From positions 1 to 64,000 of the forward strand of contig JAJYCS010000001.1 of NCBI GenBank assembly GCA_021778115.1: a stretch of 64,000 nt of DNA, written 5' to 3'. Below the pieces are notes generated by a model that searched no databases, had not been told where the DNA came from, and was given only the letters and a program-made list of their open reading frames with translations. A program made the translations under genes and the position numbers. This document shows positions 31,581 to 40,544 of the stretch, in pieces. Position 1 is the stretch's first letter; each line of letters opens with the position of its first letter. This DNA comes from Deltaproteobacteria bacterium (lineage in GTDB: Bacteria > Desulfobacterota > Desulfuromonadia > Geobacterales > Pseudopelobacteraceae).

Positions 31581-32168
31581 CTAGGTCTCGCGGCCGTTGT
31601 GCAGAGTGATATTGACGATGCGGACACAGGCGGCGGGGCCTGCCAGGTCCCGGTACAGGCGGACCAGAAAACGTACCGTAACCAGACGGTGCATGGTGGA
31701 TTGAGTCAGGCGGTACAACCAGCGCCTGAACAGCGATGGTTGTGATGAGCCGAGTAGCAGTGGACAATAATCCGCAAGTCGCAGCGTGATGCGTTGACCG
31801 CCGTAGGCTTGCTGCGACAGGAGCAGTAGCAGTTCCCCCCGTTCACATTGGTCACGCTGCACCAGCAGACCTCCGCAGATTCGCAACGCCAGGCCGTCAC
31901 CTTTTGGTGTGCTGGCTGGCGAGGGGGGGAGGAAACTGAGCAGTGGCCACCTTCCGCAGAGTAAAAAGGATATCCCCTGTGCCGAGATGACCGGTCGGAT
32001 CAGGCCGATGGTCAGTTGTCGTATGTCCCGCAGGTAGCGCTGTAGCAGGTCATGTGCTGAAAACGGCGGGAGTCCGGCCGGCAGGTCGGTCCATTGCATC
32101 GAGAACACGGAGTTGTCTTGCTGGAGTACCTGCTGGCAGGCTATCTGCTGGGCCGGTCGGGAGTTCAT
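31581..32168 (-). CDS. Hypothetical protein, unknown function
   Basis: Uninterrupted 195 aa ORF, divergent to the SDR gene; no family recognised. Confidence 0.6.
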   Translation of the reverse strand: MNSRPAQQIACQQVLQQDNSVFSMQWTDLPAGLPPFSAHDLLQRYLRDIRQLTIGLIRPVISAQGISFLLCGRWPLLSFLPPSPASTPKGDGLALRICGGLLVQRDQCERGELLLLLSQQAYGGQRITLRLADYCPLLLGSSQPSLFRRWLYRLTQSTMHRLVTVRFLVRLYRDLAGPAACVRIVNITLHNGRET

Positions 32169-32215
32169 GGTTAATAGTGTGCCATAAATTGGCTGGCTTG
32201 CCAGCGAGTGATTTT

Positions 32216-33160
32216 ATGGCATACTGCAGGGTATCTATGGCGGCTCGTGTTGAAGGAATAATTTTGGTGACCGGCGCCGGCGGTTTTATCGGGCGTCGGC
32301 TGGTGCGCGAGTTGCTGCAGCGCGGGTATCGGGTGCGTTGTATGGATCGCCATCCGATCGATCATCCGGCAGAAGCTGAGCAGGTACGGGCCGATCTGCT
32401 GCAGCCGGAGAGCTTGCCGTCAGCCTTTGCAGGGGTTAGCGCAGCCTACTATCTGGTGCACTCCATGGGGCGGGGCAAGGCGGATTTTGCTGAGCAGGAC
32501 CGGTGCGCCGCCCGCAACTTCGTGGCTGCCGCCGAAGCGACCGGCGTACAGCGGGTAATCTACCTGGGCGGCCTGGGTGAAACCGGCGACAATCTGTCCC
32601 ATCATCTGGCCAGTCGGCTTGAGGTTGCCCATATCCTGCAGTCAGGTCGCTTCAACACTACCTTTCTGCGGGCCGCCGTGATTATCGGGTACGGTGGCGC
32701 CTCTTACGAGATGGTACACAGTCTGGTACGGCGTTTGCCGATCATGATCACGCCCCGTTGGGTCTCCACCCGCAACCAGCCGATTGCGGTTAACGATGTG
32801 ATCGGGTATCTTACCGGTTGCCTGGAGGAACCGCGGACGGTTGGCCAGACTTTTGACATCGGCGGTCCGGAGGTGCTGACCTACCGTGAGATGATGGAGC
32901 GTTTTGCCCGGGTTGAGGGGCGTTTTCTGTGGATACTTCCGGTGCCGGTGCTGACGCCCAAGCTATCGTCCTATTGGGTCGGCCTGGTCACGCCGGTCAG
33001 GCCGGCCATCGCAATCGCCCTGATCGAAGGGCTGAAGAACGAGGTAATCTGTCGCGATAACCGGATTCGCGAGCTGGTGCCGATTCCGTTGACCACGTTT
33101 GACGATGCGCTCAGAACGGCTTTAACCGAACAACAAGAGGCAGGAGGAAACAAAGCATGA
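32216..33160 (+). CDS. NAD(P)-binding atypical SDR / NmrA-like epimerase family protein
   Basis: LVTGAGGFIGRRLVRELLQRGYRVRCMDR; alternative start 32237. Confidence 0.85.
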   Translation: MAYCRVSMAARVEGIILVTGAGGFIGRRLVRELLQRGYRVRCMDRHPIDHPAEAEQVRADLLQPESLPSAFAGVSAAYYLVHSMGRGKADFAEQDRCAARNFVAAAEATGVQRVIYLGGLGETGDNLSHHLASRLEVAHILQSGRFNTTFLRAAVIIGYGGASYEMVHSLVRRLPIMITPRWVSTRNQPIAVNDVIGYLTGCLEEPRTVGQTFDIGGPEVLTYREMMERFARVEGRFLWILPVPVLTPKLSSYWVGLVTPVRPAIAIALIEGLKNEVICRDNRIRELVPIPLTTFDDALRTALTEQQEAGGNKA

Positions 33161-33813
33161 GCAAGAAGATTGGCGTAGTACTTTCGGGATGCGGTGTGCG
33201 GGATGGCAGTGAGATCCATGAGGCGGTGCTGACCCTGCTGGCCATTGATCAGGCAGGGGCCGAGGCGGTCTGCATGGCCCCCGATAGCGAGCTTGCCGAG
33301 GTGAACCATTGCACCATGGAGTCCACCGGCGCCAGGCGTAAGGTGTTGGTGGAGTCGGCCCGTATCGCACGCGGCACCATCACGGACATCAAGCAGGTCA
33401 CGGCCGGCGATCTTGACGCGCTGATCTTCCCCGGCGGTTTCGGTGCGGCGCTCAATCTGTGTGACTTCGCCCAGAAAGGTGCGGCGGCAAGCGTGAATTC
33501 TGAGGTGGCCCGGTTGGTGCGTGAGGTCCATGCAGCCCAAAAGCCGATCGGCGCCATCTGCATCGCCCCAACCCTGCTCGCCCTTGTCCTGGGGAAGACG
33601 GCTGGCCCGACGCTGACCATCGGCAACGATGCCGCCACCGCCGCCGAGATCGAAAAGACTGGCGCTCGGCATCAGAACTGCGGGGTAACGGAGTTCGTGG
33701 TGGATACCAAGAACCGGATCGTCACCACCCCGGCCTATATGTTGGGAACCCGGATCAGTGAGGTGGCGGTGGGGATTACCAAATGTGTCAATGAGGTGAT
33801 CAAGCTGGCCTGA
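33157..33813 (+). CDS. elbB: Isoprenoid biosynthesis glyoxalase ElbB
   Basis: IGVVLSGCGVRDGSEIHEAVLTLLAIDQAGAEAVCMAPD; DJ-1/PfpI-like core IFPGGFG, GAICIAPTL. Confidence 0.93.
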   Translation: MSKKIGVVLSGCGVRDGSEIHEAVLTLLAIDQAGAEAVCMAPDSELAEVNHCTMESTGARRKVLVESARIARGTITDIKQVTAGDLDALIFPGGFGAALNLCDFAQKGAAASVNSEVARLVREVHAAQKPIGAICIAPTLLALVLGKTAGPTLTIGNDAATAAEIEKTGARHQNCGVTEFVVDTKNRIVTTPAYMLGTRISEVAVGITKCVNEVIKLA

Positions 33814-33820
33814 TTGGCGA

Positions 33821-33848
33821 AACGGGCGCCCTGTGCGGGGCGCCCGTT
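33821..33848. terminator. Terminator-like hairpin between elbB and the XRE-cupin gene
   Basis: AACGGGCGCC-CTGTGCGG-GGCGCCCGTT. Confidence 0.6.
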
Positions 33849-33875
33849 GGTGCTAGGGGAATACCACGCCAGTGG

Positions 33876-34469
33876 TTATTTCGAGTACAGCACCGCCACA
33901 ATGCGGGCCTTCTGGTTGCCTACTGACACCAACCCGTGGGGCTGGCCTGAGTCGTAGTAGACGCTGTCGCCGCTCGTGATCCGGTAGATATCGCTATCGT
34001 AGTGCAGCTCGATCTCCCCCTCCAGCACATAGAGGAACTCCTCCTCCCCTTCGTGCCGCAAGAACAGCTTGTCATCCCAGTGGGAGTCTTCCACCTCCAC
34101 CAGGAACGGTTCCATATGCTTGTGGCGCATCCCCGGCGCCAGGGAGTGGTAGGTGTAGGGGCGATGCTCGGCATTGACCGCCTGGCGTTGCAGGTCGGGG
34201 CGTAGCTGATCGCCATGGGTCACCACCAGCCGCTGGCGGTTGCCCTCATCCTCGAAGAAGAAGTGGATGTCCACTTTCAGGCCTCGCCCTATCTTGAGCA
34301 GGGTAGCCAGCGGCGGAATGACCTGCTCGTTCTCGATCTGGGACAAAAGCGGCTTGGAGAGGCCGGTCAGCTCCGAGAGCTCCTGCAGGGTGAGGCGTCG
34401 TTGCTGGCGCTGGTGGCGGATCTTCTCGCCGATCCGGAACTCCTTGATCTGGGCCTTGATGTCGGTCAC
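33876..34469 (-). CDS. XRE-family HTH transcriptional regulator with C-terminal cupin domain
   Basis: LTLQELSELTGLSKPLLSQIENEQVIPPLATLLKI; cupin EEEFLYVLEGEIELHYD. Confidence 0.92.
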   Translation of the reverse strand: MTDIKAQIKEFRIGEKIRHQRQQRRLTLQELSELTGLSKPLLSQIENEQVIPPLATLLKIGRGLKVDIHFFFEDEGNRQRLVVTHGDQLRPDLQRQAVNAEHRPYTYHSLAPGMRHKHMEPFLVEVEDSHWDDKLFLRHEGEEEFLYVLEGEIELHYDSDIYRITSGDSVYYDSGQPHGLVSVGNQKARIVAVLYSK

Positions 34470-34595
34470 GGGACCTCCTGCAAAACGGTATGGTAGGGGG
34501 CTGAACGGTTGACAGCGTGCGGAAAAGTGATTATCTCTAACCCTGTTTTATCCGCCGATTTTTCCATGTAGCAACTAACGGAACAGGTTGTCAAT

Positions 34596-35765
34596 ATGAT
34601 GCGCCATCTCTCGTCCGTTCTCCGTTTTCTCCTGATGGGCGCCGCCGTTGCGGCGCTGCTGGCCGGTTGTTCCTCCTCGTCCCGGGACGAGCCGCTCTTC
34701 TACAATTCGAAGCGCCCTGGCGGTCAGGCGGCGGCGCCGGTGCAGGAGGTGCCGGCCGATATCCTGACCGCGCAGCGGGGCTTCACCGCCGTTTCCCGTG
34801 CGGTGACCCCCTGCGTGGTGAACATCTCCACGGTGGGGCGGCGCACCATTGTCCGGCCGCTCCCCGATCTGCCGCCGTTTTTCGAGGAGTTCTTCGGCGG
34901 TCCCGAGGTGCGGCAAAACAGGAGTCTCGGCTCCGGGTTCATCATCAGCCGGGACGGCTATATCGTCACCAACGAGCATGTGGTGCGGGATGCCGCGAGC
35001 ATCCAGGTGAAACTGTCCAACGACAAGGTGTACCAGGCCCGGATTGTGGGCGGGGATGCCAAGACCGACATCGCGGTGATCAAGATCGGGGCCAGGGACC
35101 TGCCGGTGGCGGTGCTGGGGGATTCGGACCGTCTTGAGGCGGGGCAGTGGGCCATCGCCATCGGCAACCCCTTCGGCCTTGAAGGCTCCATGACGGTGGG
35201 GGTGATCTCCGCCACCGGCCGCTCCAACGTCGGCATCGAGCCGATCGAGAACTTCATCCAGACCGATGCCGCCATCAACCCAGGCAACTCCGGCGGTCCT
35301 CTCCTGAATATCCATGGCGAGGTGGTGGGGATCAATACCGCCATCGTGGCCGCCGGTCAGGGGATCGGGTTCGCCATCCCGGTGAACATGGCCAAGCCGA
35401 TCATCACCCAGCTGGTGGCAACGGGGAAGGTGACCCGGGCCTGGCTGGGGGTGAGTATTCAACCGGTCCCCGCGGATCAGCTGCAACGGCTTGGAGTGAG
35501 GAGTACCGACGGGGCCCTGGTCGCCGAGGTGATCCCCGGAGGTCCGGCGGCTCAGGGGGGGATCCGGTCCGGCGATCTGATTGTCTCCTTTGCCGGCAGT
35601 CAGGTGCGAGATCCCGCCCATCTGCAACGGCTGGTGGCCGCTGCCAGGATAGGGGCGCCGGTGCCGGTGGGGGTAGTGCGCCACCGGCATCACCTGACGA
35701 TCACCCTGGTCACCGCCAAGGCGGACGATGCCCGGCCCCTTCGTTCCGGGGGACGGCCACGGTAA
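34596..35765 (+). CDS. DegP/HtrA-like S1C serine protease with PDZ domain, lipoprotein-type N-terminus
   Basis: LLAGCSSS lipobox, TNEHVV (His), DAKTDIAVIKI (Asp), NPGNSGGPL (Ser), PDZ. Confidence 0.94.
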   Translation: MMRHLSSVLRFLLMGAAVAALLAGCSSSSRDEPLFYNSKRPGGQAAAPVQEVPADILTAQRGFTAVSRAVTPCVVNISTVGRRTIVRPLPDLPPFFEEFFGGPEVRQNRSLGSGFIISRDGYIVTNEHVVRDAASIQVKLSNDKVYQARIVGGDAKTDIAVIKIGARDLPVAVLGDSDRLEAGQWAIAIGNPFGLEGSMTVGVISATGRSNVGIEPIENFIQTDAAINPGNSGGPLLNIHGEVVGINTAIVAAGQGIGFAIPVNMAKPIITQLVATGKVTRAWLGVSIQPVPADQLQRLGVRSTDGALVAEVIPGGPAAQGGIRSGDLIVSFAGSQVRDPAHLQRLVAAARIGAPVPVGVVRHRHHLTITLVTAKADDARPLRSGGRPR

Positions 35766-35860
35766 CGGTCGGGTTACAAGTGGTTTACTTTGTGTCAAGA
35801 GTACGGTAAAGTGCCCCCAATTTCGATGGCTTGGCATTTAAACCTCCGAAGGGGTGCCCC

Positions 35861-36124
35861 ATGAACATCATCACCAGCAAGGAGCAGGCAGCGCGTCTGG
35901 CCCGGGCGATCATCTCCGATGTGGCGATCTATAACCAGGAGAAGGTGGAGAAGGGGATAAAAAACGATAATATCTTCGAGCTGTTGAGTGAGGAGATCGA
36001 GGAGGGGCGGCAACATTTCTATTCCCGGGTGGCCCCTGAGCTGGGGCCGGAGCAGCTGTTCGACCTGACCCTGGTGGATATCCTGATCAAGCGGGCCGGC
36101 AAGATCGAGTCGACGATCTGGTAA
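35861..36124 (+). CDS. Small conserved-looking hypothetical protein (87 aa)
   Basis: Coding-like ORF with internal ATG preceded by clear spacing; no family recognised. Confidence 0.65.
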   Translation: MNIITSKEQAARLARAIISDVAIYNQEKVEKGIKNDNIFELLSEEIEEGRQHFYSRVAPELGPEQLFDLTLVDILIKRAGKIESTIW

Positions 36125-36196
36125 CCGGTCGTTGCCGTGGATCTGATTGACAGGGGCGTGCCCAGGCGGGTGCGTCTCTGCTGTTTGGAGGGCTGT

Positions 36197-37159
36197 ATGA
36201 TGGACCTGCAGTACGACATACCGGTGCCGGATGACGCTGTTGGCCAGCGTCTCGATGCCTTCTTGGCGGGCAGCCTGCCCGCATTCAGCCGTTCCGCCTT
36301 GCAGCGTCTGATTGAGGAAGGGCGGGTGCTGGTGAATGGCCGGCAGCAGCGGCCATCGTATAAGGTGGCCGCCGGGGAGGCGGTAACGGTGACGGTGCCG
36401 CCGCCGGTGCCGACAACGCCTCAGGCCGAGGCGATTCCGCTGCAGGTGGTTTACGAGGACCACGACCTGATCGTGATCAATAAGCCGGCGGGCATGACGG
36501 TCCATCCGGGGGCGGGGGTGGATTTCGGGACCCTGGTGAATGCCCTGCTGGCCCATTGCACGGATCTCTCCGGGATCGGCGGCGAACTGCGGCCCGGTAT
36601 CGTGCACCGTCTGGATAAGGGCACCTCCGGCCTGCTGGTGGCGGCCAAGCATGACGTGGCGCATCGCGGGCTGGCGGAACAGTTCAGCGTCCATAGCATC
36701 AAACGGCTGTATTGGGCCCTGGTCTACGGTTCGCCGGCCGCAGACAGCGGCAGGATCAGTGGCATCATCGGCCGCCATCCCACCGAGCGCCTGCGTCTCT
36801 CGGGCAAGGCCCGCCAGGGAAAGCAGGCCGTCACCAACTGGCGGGTGCTGGAACGGTTTGGCAGCGCCAGCCTGGTGCAGCTGCGGCTGGAGACCGGCCG
36901 CACCCATCAGATCCGGGTCCACCTGACCGAGGCCGGCATGCCACTGTTGGGTGATCCGCTGTATCCCGATGGCGGTCGTTTCAATAACCTGAAGGACCTG
37001 GTGCTTAAAAAGATGATCGGCGGCCTGGGACGACAGGCGTTGCATGCCCGGGTACTGGGATTTGTCCACCCGGTCAGTGGTCAGTACCTGGAGTTCAGCG
37101 CCGATCCGCCCGAGGATGTTATGGCGGTGCTGCGCTATCTGCGGGAAGGTGCCGTTTGA
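36197..37159 (+). CDS. rluD: RluA/RluD-family 23S rRNA pseudouridine synthase
   Basis: S4 domain; VINKPAGMTVHPG; GIVHRLDKGTSGLLVAAK; GRTHQIRVH. Confidence 0.94.
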   Translation: MMDLQYDIPVPDDAVGQRLDAFLAGSLPAFSRSALQRLIEEGRVLVNGRQQRPSYKVAAGEAVTVTVPPPVPTTPQAEAIPLQVVYEDHDLIVINKPAGMTVHPGAGVDFGTLVNALLAHCTDLSGIGGELRPGIVHRLDKGTSGLLVAAKHDVAHRGLAEQFSVHSIKRLYWALVYGSPAADSGRISGIIGRHPTERLRLSGKARQGKQAVTNWRVLERFGSASLVQLRLETGRTHQIRVHLTEAGMPLLGDPLYPDGGRFNNLKDLVLKKMIGGLGRQALHARVLGFVHPVSGQYLEFSADPPEDVMAVLRYLREGAV

Positions 37160-38966
37160 GGGCGAGGGCCAGCTCCAGGCTGATGCCCGGCAGCTGCGCC
37201 AATTCATCGGCTGTGGCCTGACCTATTCCCGTAAGCGACCCGAAGCGGGCGAGCAGGAGCCGCTCCCGGCGGGGGCCGACACCGGGGATATCCCGCAGTG
37301 CCGAGTGAAGCGCCGCACGGTCGCGCAGGCTGCGGTGATATTCGATCGCAAAGCGGTGGGCCTCGTCGCGGATGGCGGCCAGGAGCTTCAACGGCGCCGA
37401 ATCCTGCCGCAGCCTCACCGGATTGCGCCGTCCCGGCAGAAAGACCCGCTCCTCGCTCCGCACCACCCGTACATCCTTGCCGTCCCCCTGTACCCGGCTT
37501 TTGGCCAGGGAGACCACGGCACACCTGCCGGTCATCCCCAGCTCAGCCAAGGCGGACAGGGCGCTGTTCAGTTGGCCGATGCCGCCGTCCACCACCACCA
37601 GATCCGGTACCCCCCATTGCGCTATCCGCTCCGGACTGAAGCGTCTGCTGAAGACCTCCTGCAGCATGGCGAAGTCATCCTGCCCTGCAATCTCCCTGAT
37701 CCGGTAGCGTCGGTAGCGGGCCTTGTCCGGAACGCCGTCCAGGAAGGCCACCCCGCTGCCGACGGAGTGCCGCCCCTGCAGGGTCGAGATGTCATAACAT
37801 TCGATACGCCGCGGCAGTGCCGGCAGCAGGAGCCGCTGCTGGAGCTCCTCGAGCGTGGTGGCCGTCGACCGTTCACGGGCGCCCTTTTCCAGGAGCGCCG
37901 CCTGGGCGTTGCGTATCGCCAATTCGACCAACGCCGCCTTCTCTCCCCGCTGTGGCCGGTGCAGCCGTACCTTTCTGCCTTTCAGGTCGCCCAGCCACGC
38001 CTCGATGATGGCGTGGTCCGCCAGATCCTCGGGTAGTAACAGCTCGTCAGGGATGTCGGCGCCTTGCGCATAGTACTGCTGGATGAAACCGGACAGGGCG
38101 TCGGCGTCTTCCAGTGCGCCGAGGCCGTGCAGTACGCTGCTGCCGGACAGGGTGCCACCCCGCACGAACAGCAGCGCCACGGCCAGCCGTTCATCGTCGC
38201 GGGCCAGCCCGAGGACGTCGCTGTCACCGCCGCGGCTCACCACCTTCTGGTGTTCCAGGGTGGTAGCAAGCGCCTTCAGCAGATCACGCCAGCGCGCCGC
38301 CTCTTCGTACCGTTCCGCCGCCGCCGCTTCCTGCATCCGCAGGCGGAAACGCTCCACCAGCTCCCGGTTTTTCCCTTCGAGAAACAGCACCGCCCCATTC
38401 ACCAGGGTGGCGTAGGCCTCTGCCGTGATCGTGCCCCGACAGGGGGCGCTGCATTGGCCGATCTGGTGGTACAGACAGGGGCGGGAGCGGTTCATGCAGC
38501 TTTTGAGCGGATAATGGCGCAGCGGAAACATCCGCTGCAGCTGGCGCAGCACCTCGCGGGCCGCCGCCGCCGACACGTAGGGGCCAAAGTAGCGGGCACC
38601 GTCGCGGGGGACCTTGCGGATTACCGTGAAGCGGGGAAATGATTCCTTCAGATCGATGCGGAGTGAAAAATAGGTCTTGTCATCCTTGAGGCTCAGATTG
38701 TAGCGGGGTTTCAGCTGCTTGATCAGGGTGTTTTCCAGCAGCAACGCCTCTTTTTCCGTATCGGTGACGGTGAAGTGGATCTCGGTCACCCGTGCCATCA
38801 GGAACCGCACCTGCGGGCGGCTGTCGGTGCCGGCGCCGAAGTAGTTCCTGACCCGCTGGCGCAGGTTGCGGGCCTTGCCGACGTAGAGCACGGTGCCGTC
38901 GGCGTCGAGCATCCGGTAGACACCGGGGGTGGTGGGAAAGGTGCGGAGGGAGTCAAGCAGTTCCAT
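37119..38966 (-). CDS. uvrC: Excinuclease ABC subunit C
   Basis: TTPGVYRMLDADGTVLYVGKARNLRQRV (GIY-YIG); DLVVVDGGIGQLNSA; HhH C-terminus. Confidence 0.96.
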   Translation of the reverse strand: MELLDSLRTFPTTPGVYRMLDADGTVLYVGKARNLRQRVRNYFGAGTDSRPQVRFLMARVTEIHFTVTDTEKEALLLENTLIKQLKPRYNLSLKDDKTYFSLRIDLKESFPRFTVIRKVPRDGARYFGPYVSAAAAREVLRQLQRMFPLRHYPLKSCMNRSRPCLYHQIGQCSAPCRGTITAEAYATLVNGAVLFLEGKNRELVERFRLRMQEAAAAERYEEAARWRDLLKALATTLEHQKVVSRGGDSDVLGLARDDERLAVALLFVRGGTLSGSSVLHGLGALEDADALSGFIQQYYAQGADIPDELLLPEDLADHAIIEAWLGDLKGRKVRLHRPQRGEKAALVELAIRNAQAALLEKGARERSTATTLEELQQRLLLPALPRRIECYDISTLQGRHSVGSGVAFLDGVPDKARYRRYRIREIAGQDDFAMLQEVFSRRFSPERIAQWGVPDLVVVDGGIGQLNSALSALAELGMTGRCAVVSLAKSRVQGDGKDVRVVRSEERVFLPGRRNPVRLRQDSAPLKLLAAIRDEAHRFAIEYHRSLRDRAALHSALRDIPGVGPRRERLLLARFGSLTGIGQATADELAQLPGISLELALALKRHLPADSAAPP

Positions 38967-39114
38967 CCAGTTATTGTAGCGCCCCTATGCTGCAAAAGAA
39001 AGAGGGGAGCTCTGTCTAAAGATGAGGCAACAGAGTCTAAAAAATAGGCAGCATGTCGTGAACGTTTTTTGTGCTGATGCCTTGTTTTTCAACTGGTTAA
39101 CGTGAAAATGCAGA

Positions 39115-39132
39115 TTGGCCGCGATATTGCTT
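39115..39132 (+). promoter_or_regulatory. Sigma-54-type promoter candidate for the ammonium transporter
   Basis: TTGGCCGCGATATTGCTT: GG-N10-GC. Confidence 0.65.
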
Positions 39133-39195
39133 GTGCTGAACCGCTGCTGCAAAAAAGGCACTGCAGCCAATTTTTTTATCACGGAGGCGACCGCC

Positions 39196-40416
39196 ATGGA
39201 GTCGGTGTCCACGCTTACCACCTTGAAGCAGAGTGGAGATGTGCTGTTTTTGATGCTTGGCGCGGTCATGGTCTTTGCCATGCACGCCGGGTTCGCCTTT
39301 CTGGAGGTGGGCAGCGTCCGCAAAAAGAGTCAGGTGAACGCCTTTGTCAAGATCCTTACCGACTGGGCGGTCTCCACGGTGGTCTACTTCCTGATCGGCT
39401 TTCCTCTGGCCTACGGCATCTCCTTCTTCCGGCCGGCCGATGAACTGATGCAGGGGGCCATGGGGTATAACCTGGTGCACTACTTCTTCCTGCTCTGCTT
39501 TGCCGCCTGCATCCCGGCCATCATTTCCGGCGGTATCGCCGAGCGGGCGAAGTTTTGGCCCCAGGTGATCGCCGGCGGGATCTTCGCCGGCCTCTGCTAC
39601 CCCCTGTTCGAGTCCCTGATCTGGGGTCAGAACGCCTCGCTCCTGCAGGGGCTCTTCAAGTCGATCGGCGGGCTGGAGTTTCACGACTATGCCGGCTCGG
39701 TGGTGGTCCACTCCATCGGCGGCTGGATCGCCCTGCCGGCGGTGCTGCTGCTGGGGGCCCGCAAGGGGCGCTACAGTCAGGGAAAATCACACCCGCTGCC
39801 GATCAGCAATATCCCCTTTCTGGCCCTCGGTTCCTGGATCCTGGCCGTCGGCTGGTTTGGCTTCAACGTGATGAGCGCCGGCAATCTGGACAAGATATCC
39901 GGGCTGGTGGCGGTGAACTCGCTGATGGCCATGGTGGGCGGGATACTGGCGGCCCTGGTGGCTGGCAAGAACGACCCCGGTTTTATCCATAACGGGGCCT
40001 TGGCCGGGCTGATCGCCGTCTGCGCCGGCAGTGACCTGATGCACCCCCTGGGGGCGCTGCTGACCGGGGCCATTGCCGCAGTCATCTTTGTCTACGGTTT
40101 TCATATCGAGCAGGAGAAACTGAAGATTGACGATGTCCTGGGGGTCTGGCCCCTGCATGGTGTGATCGGTACCTGGGGGGGCATCGCCGCCGGGATCTTC
40201 GGTCAGAGATGCCTGGGCGGCATGGGGGGGGTCAGTTTTATCTCCCAACTGGCAGGTTCCCTGGTGGCGGTCTTGTTCGCCCTGCTCTGCAGCTTTCTGG
40301 TCTACGGCCTGCTAGCCAAGACCATCGGGATCCGCCTGAACGCCGAAGACGAGTATGCCGGTCCTGACCTGAGCATCCATAAAATTGGCGCCTATCCCGA
40401 GGATCATATCCGCTGA
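39196..40416 (+). CDS. amtB: Ammonium transporter (Amt family)
   Basis: GFAFLEVGSVRKKSQVN; VVHSIGGWIALPAV; WPLHGVIGTWGGIAAG (twin histidines). Confidence 0.95.
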   Translation: MESVSTLTTLKQSGDVLFLMLGAVMVFAMHAGFAFLEVGSVRKKSQVNAFVKILTDWAVSTVVYFLIGFPLAYGISFFRPADELMQGAMGYNLVHYFFLLCFAACIPAIISGGIAERAKFWPQVIAGGIFAGLCYPLFESLIWGQNASLLQGLFKSIGGLEFHDYAGSVVVHSIGGWIALPAVLLLGARKGRYSQGKSHPLPISNIPFLALGSWILAVGWFGFNVMSAGNLDKISGLVAVNSLMAMVGGILAALVAGKNDPGFIHNGALAGLIAVCAGSDLMHPLGALLTGAIAAVIFVYGFHIEQEKLKIDDVLGVWPLHGVIGTWGGIAAGIFGQRCLGGMGGVSFISQLAGSLVAVLFALLCSFLVYGLLAKTIGIRLNAEDEYAGPDLSIHKIGAYPEDHIR

Positions 40417-40544
40417 AACGGCCTGCCGGTCTGCTTTCCCCGGTTGACAAGGGACGGCGAAGGTGCTATGGAATACAGCATTTTATGCCAGTATTTCTTA
40501 GCAGTTATCAACGTCGCCCTGTTGACCGGGGAAAGGGTGTTCCT

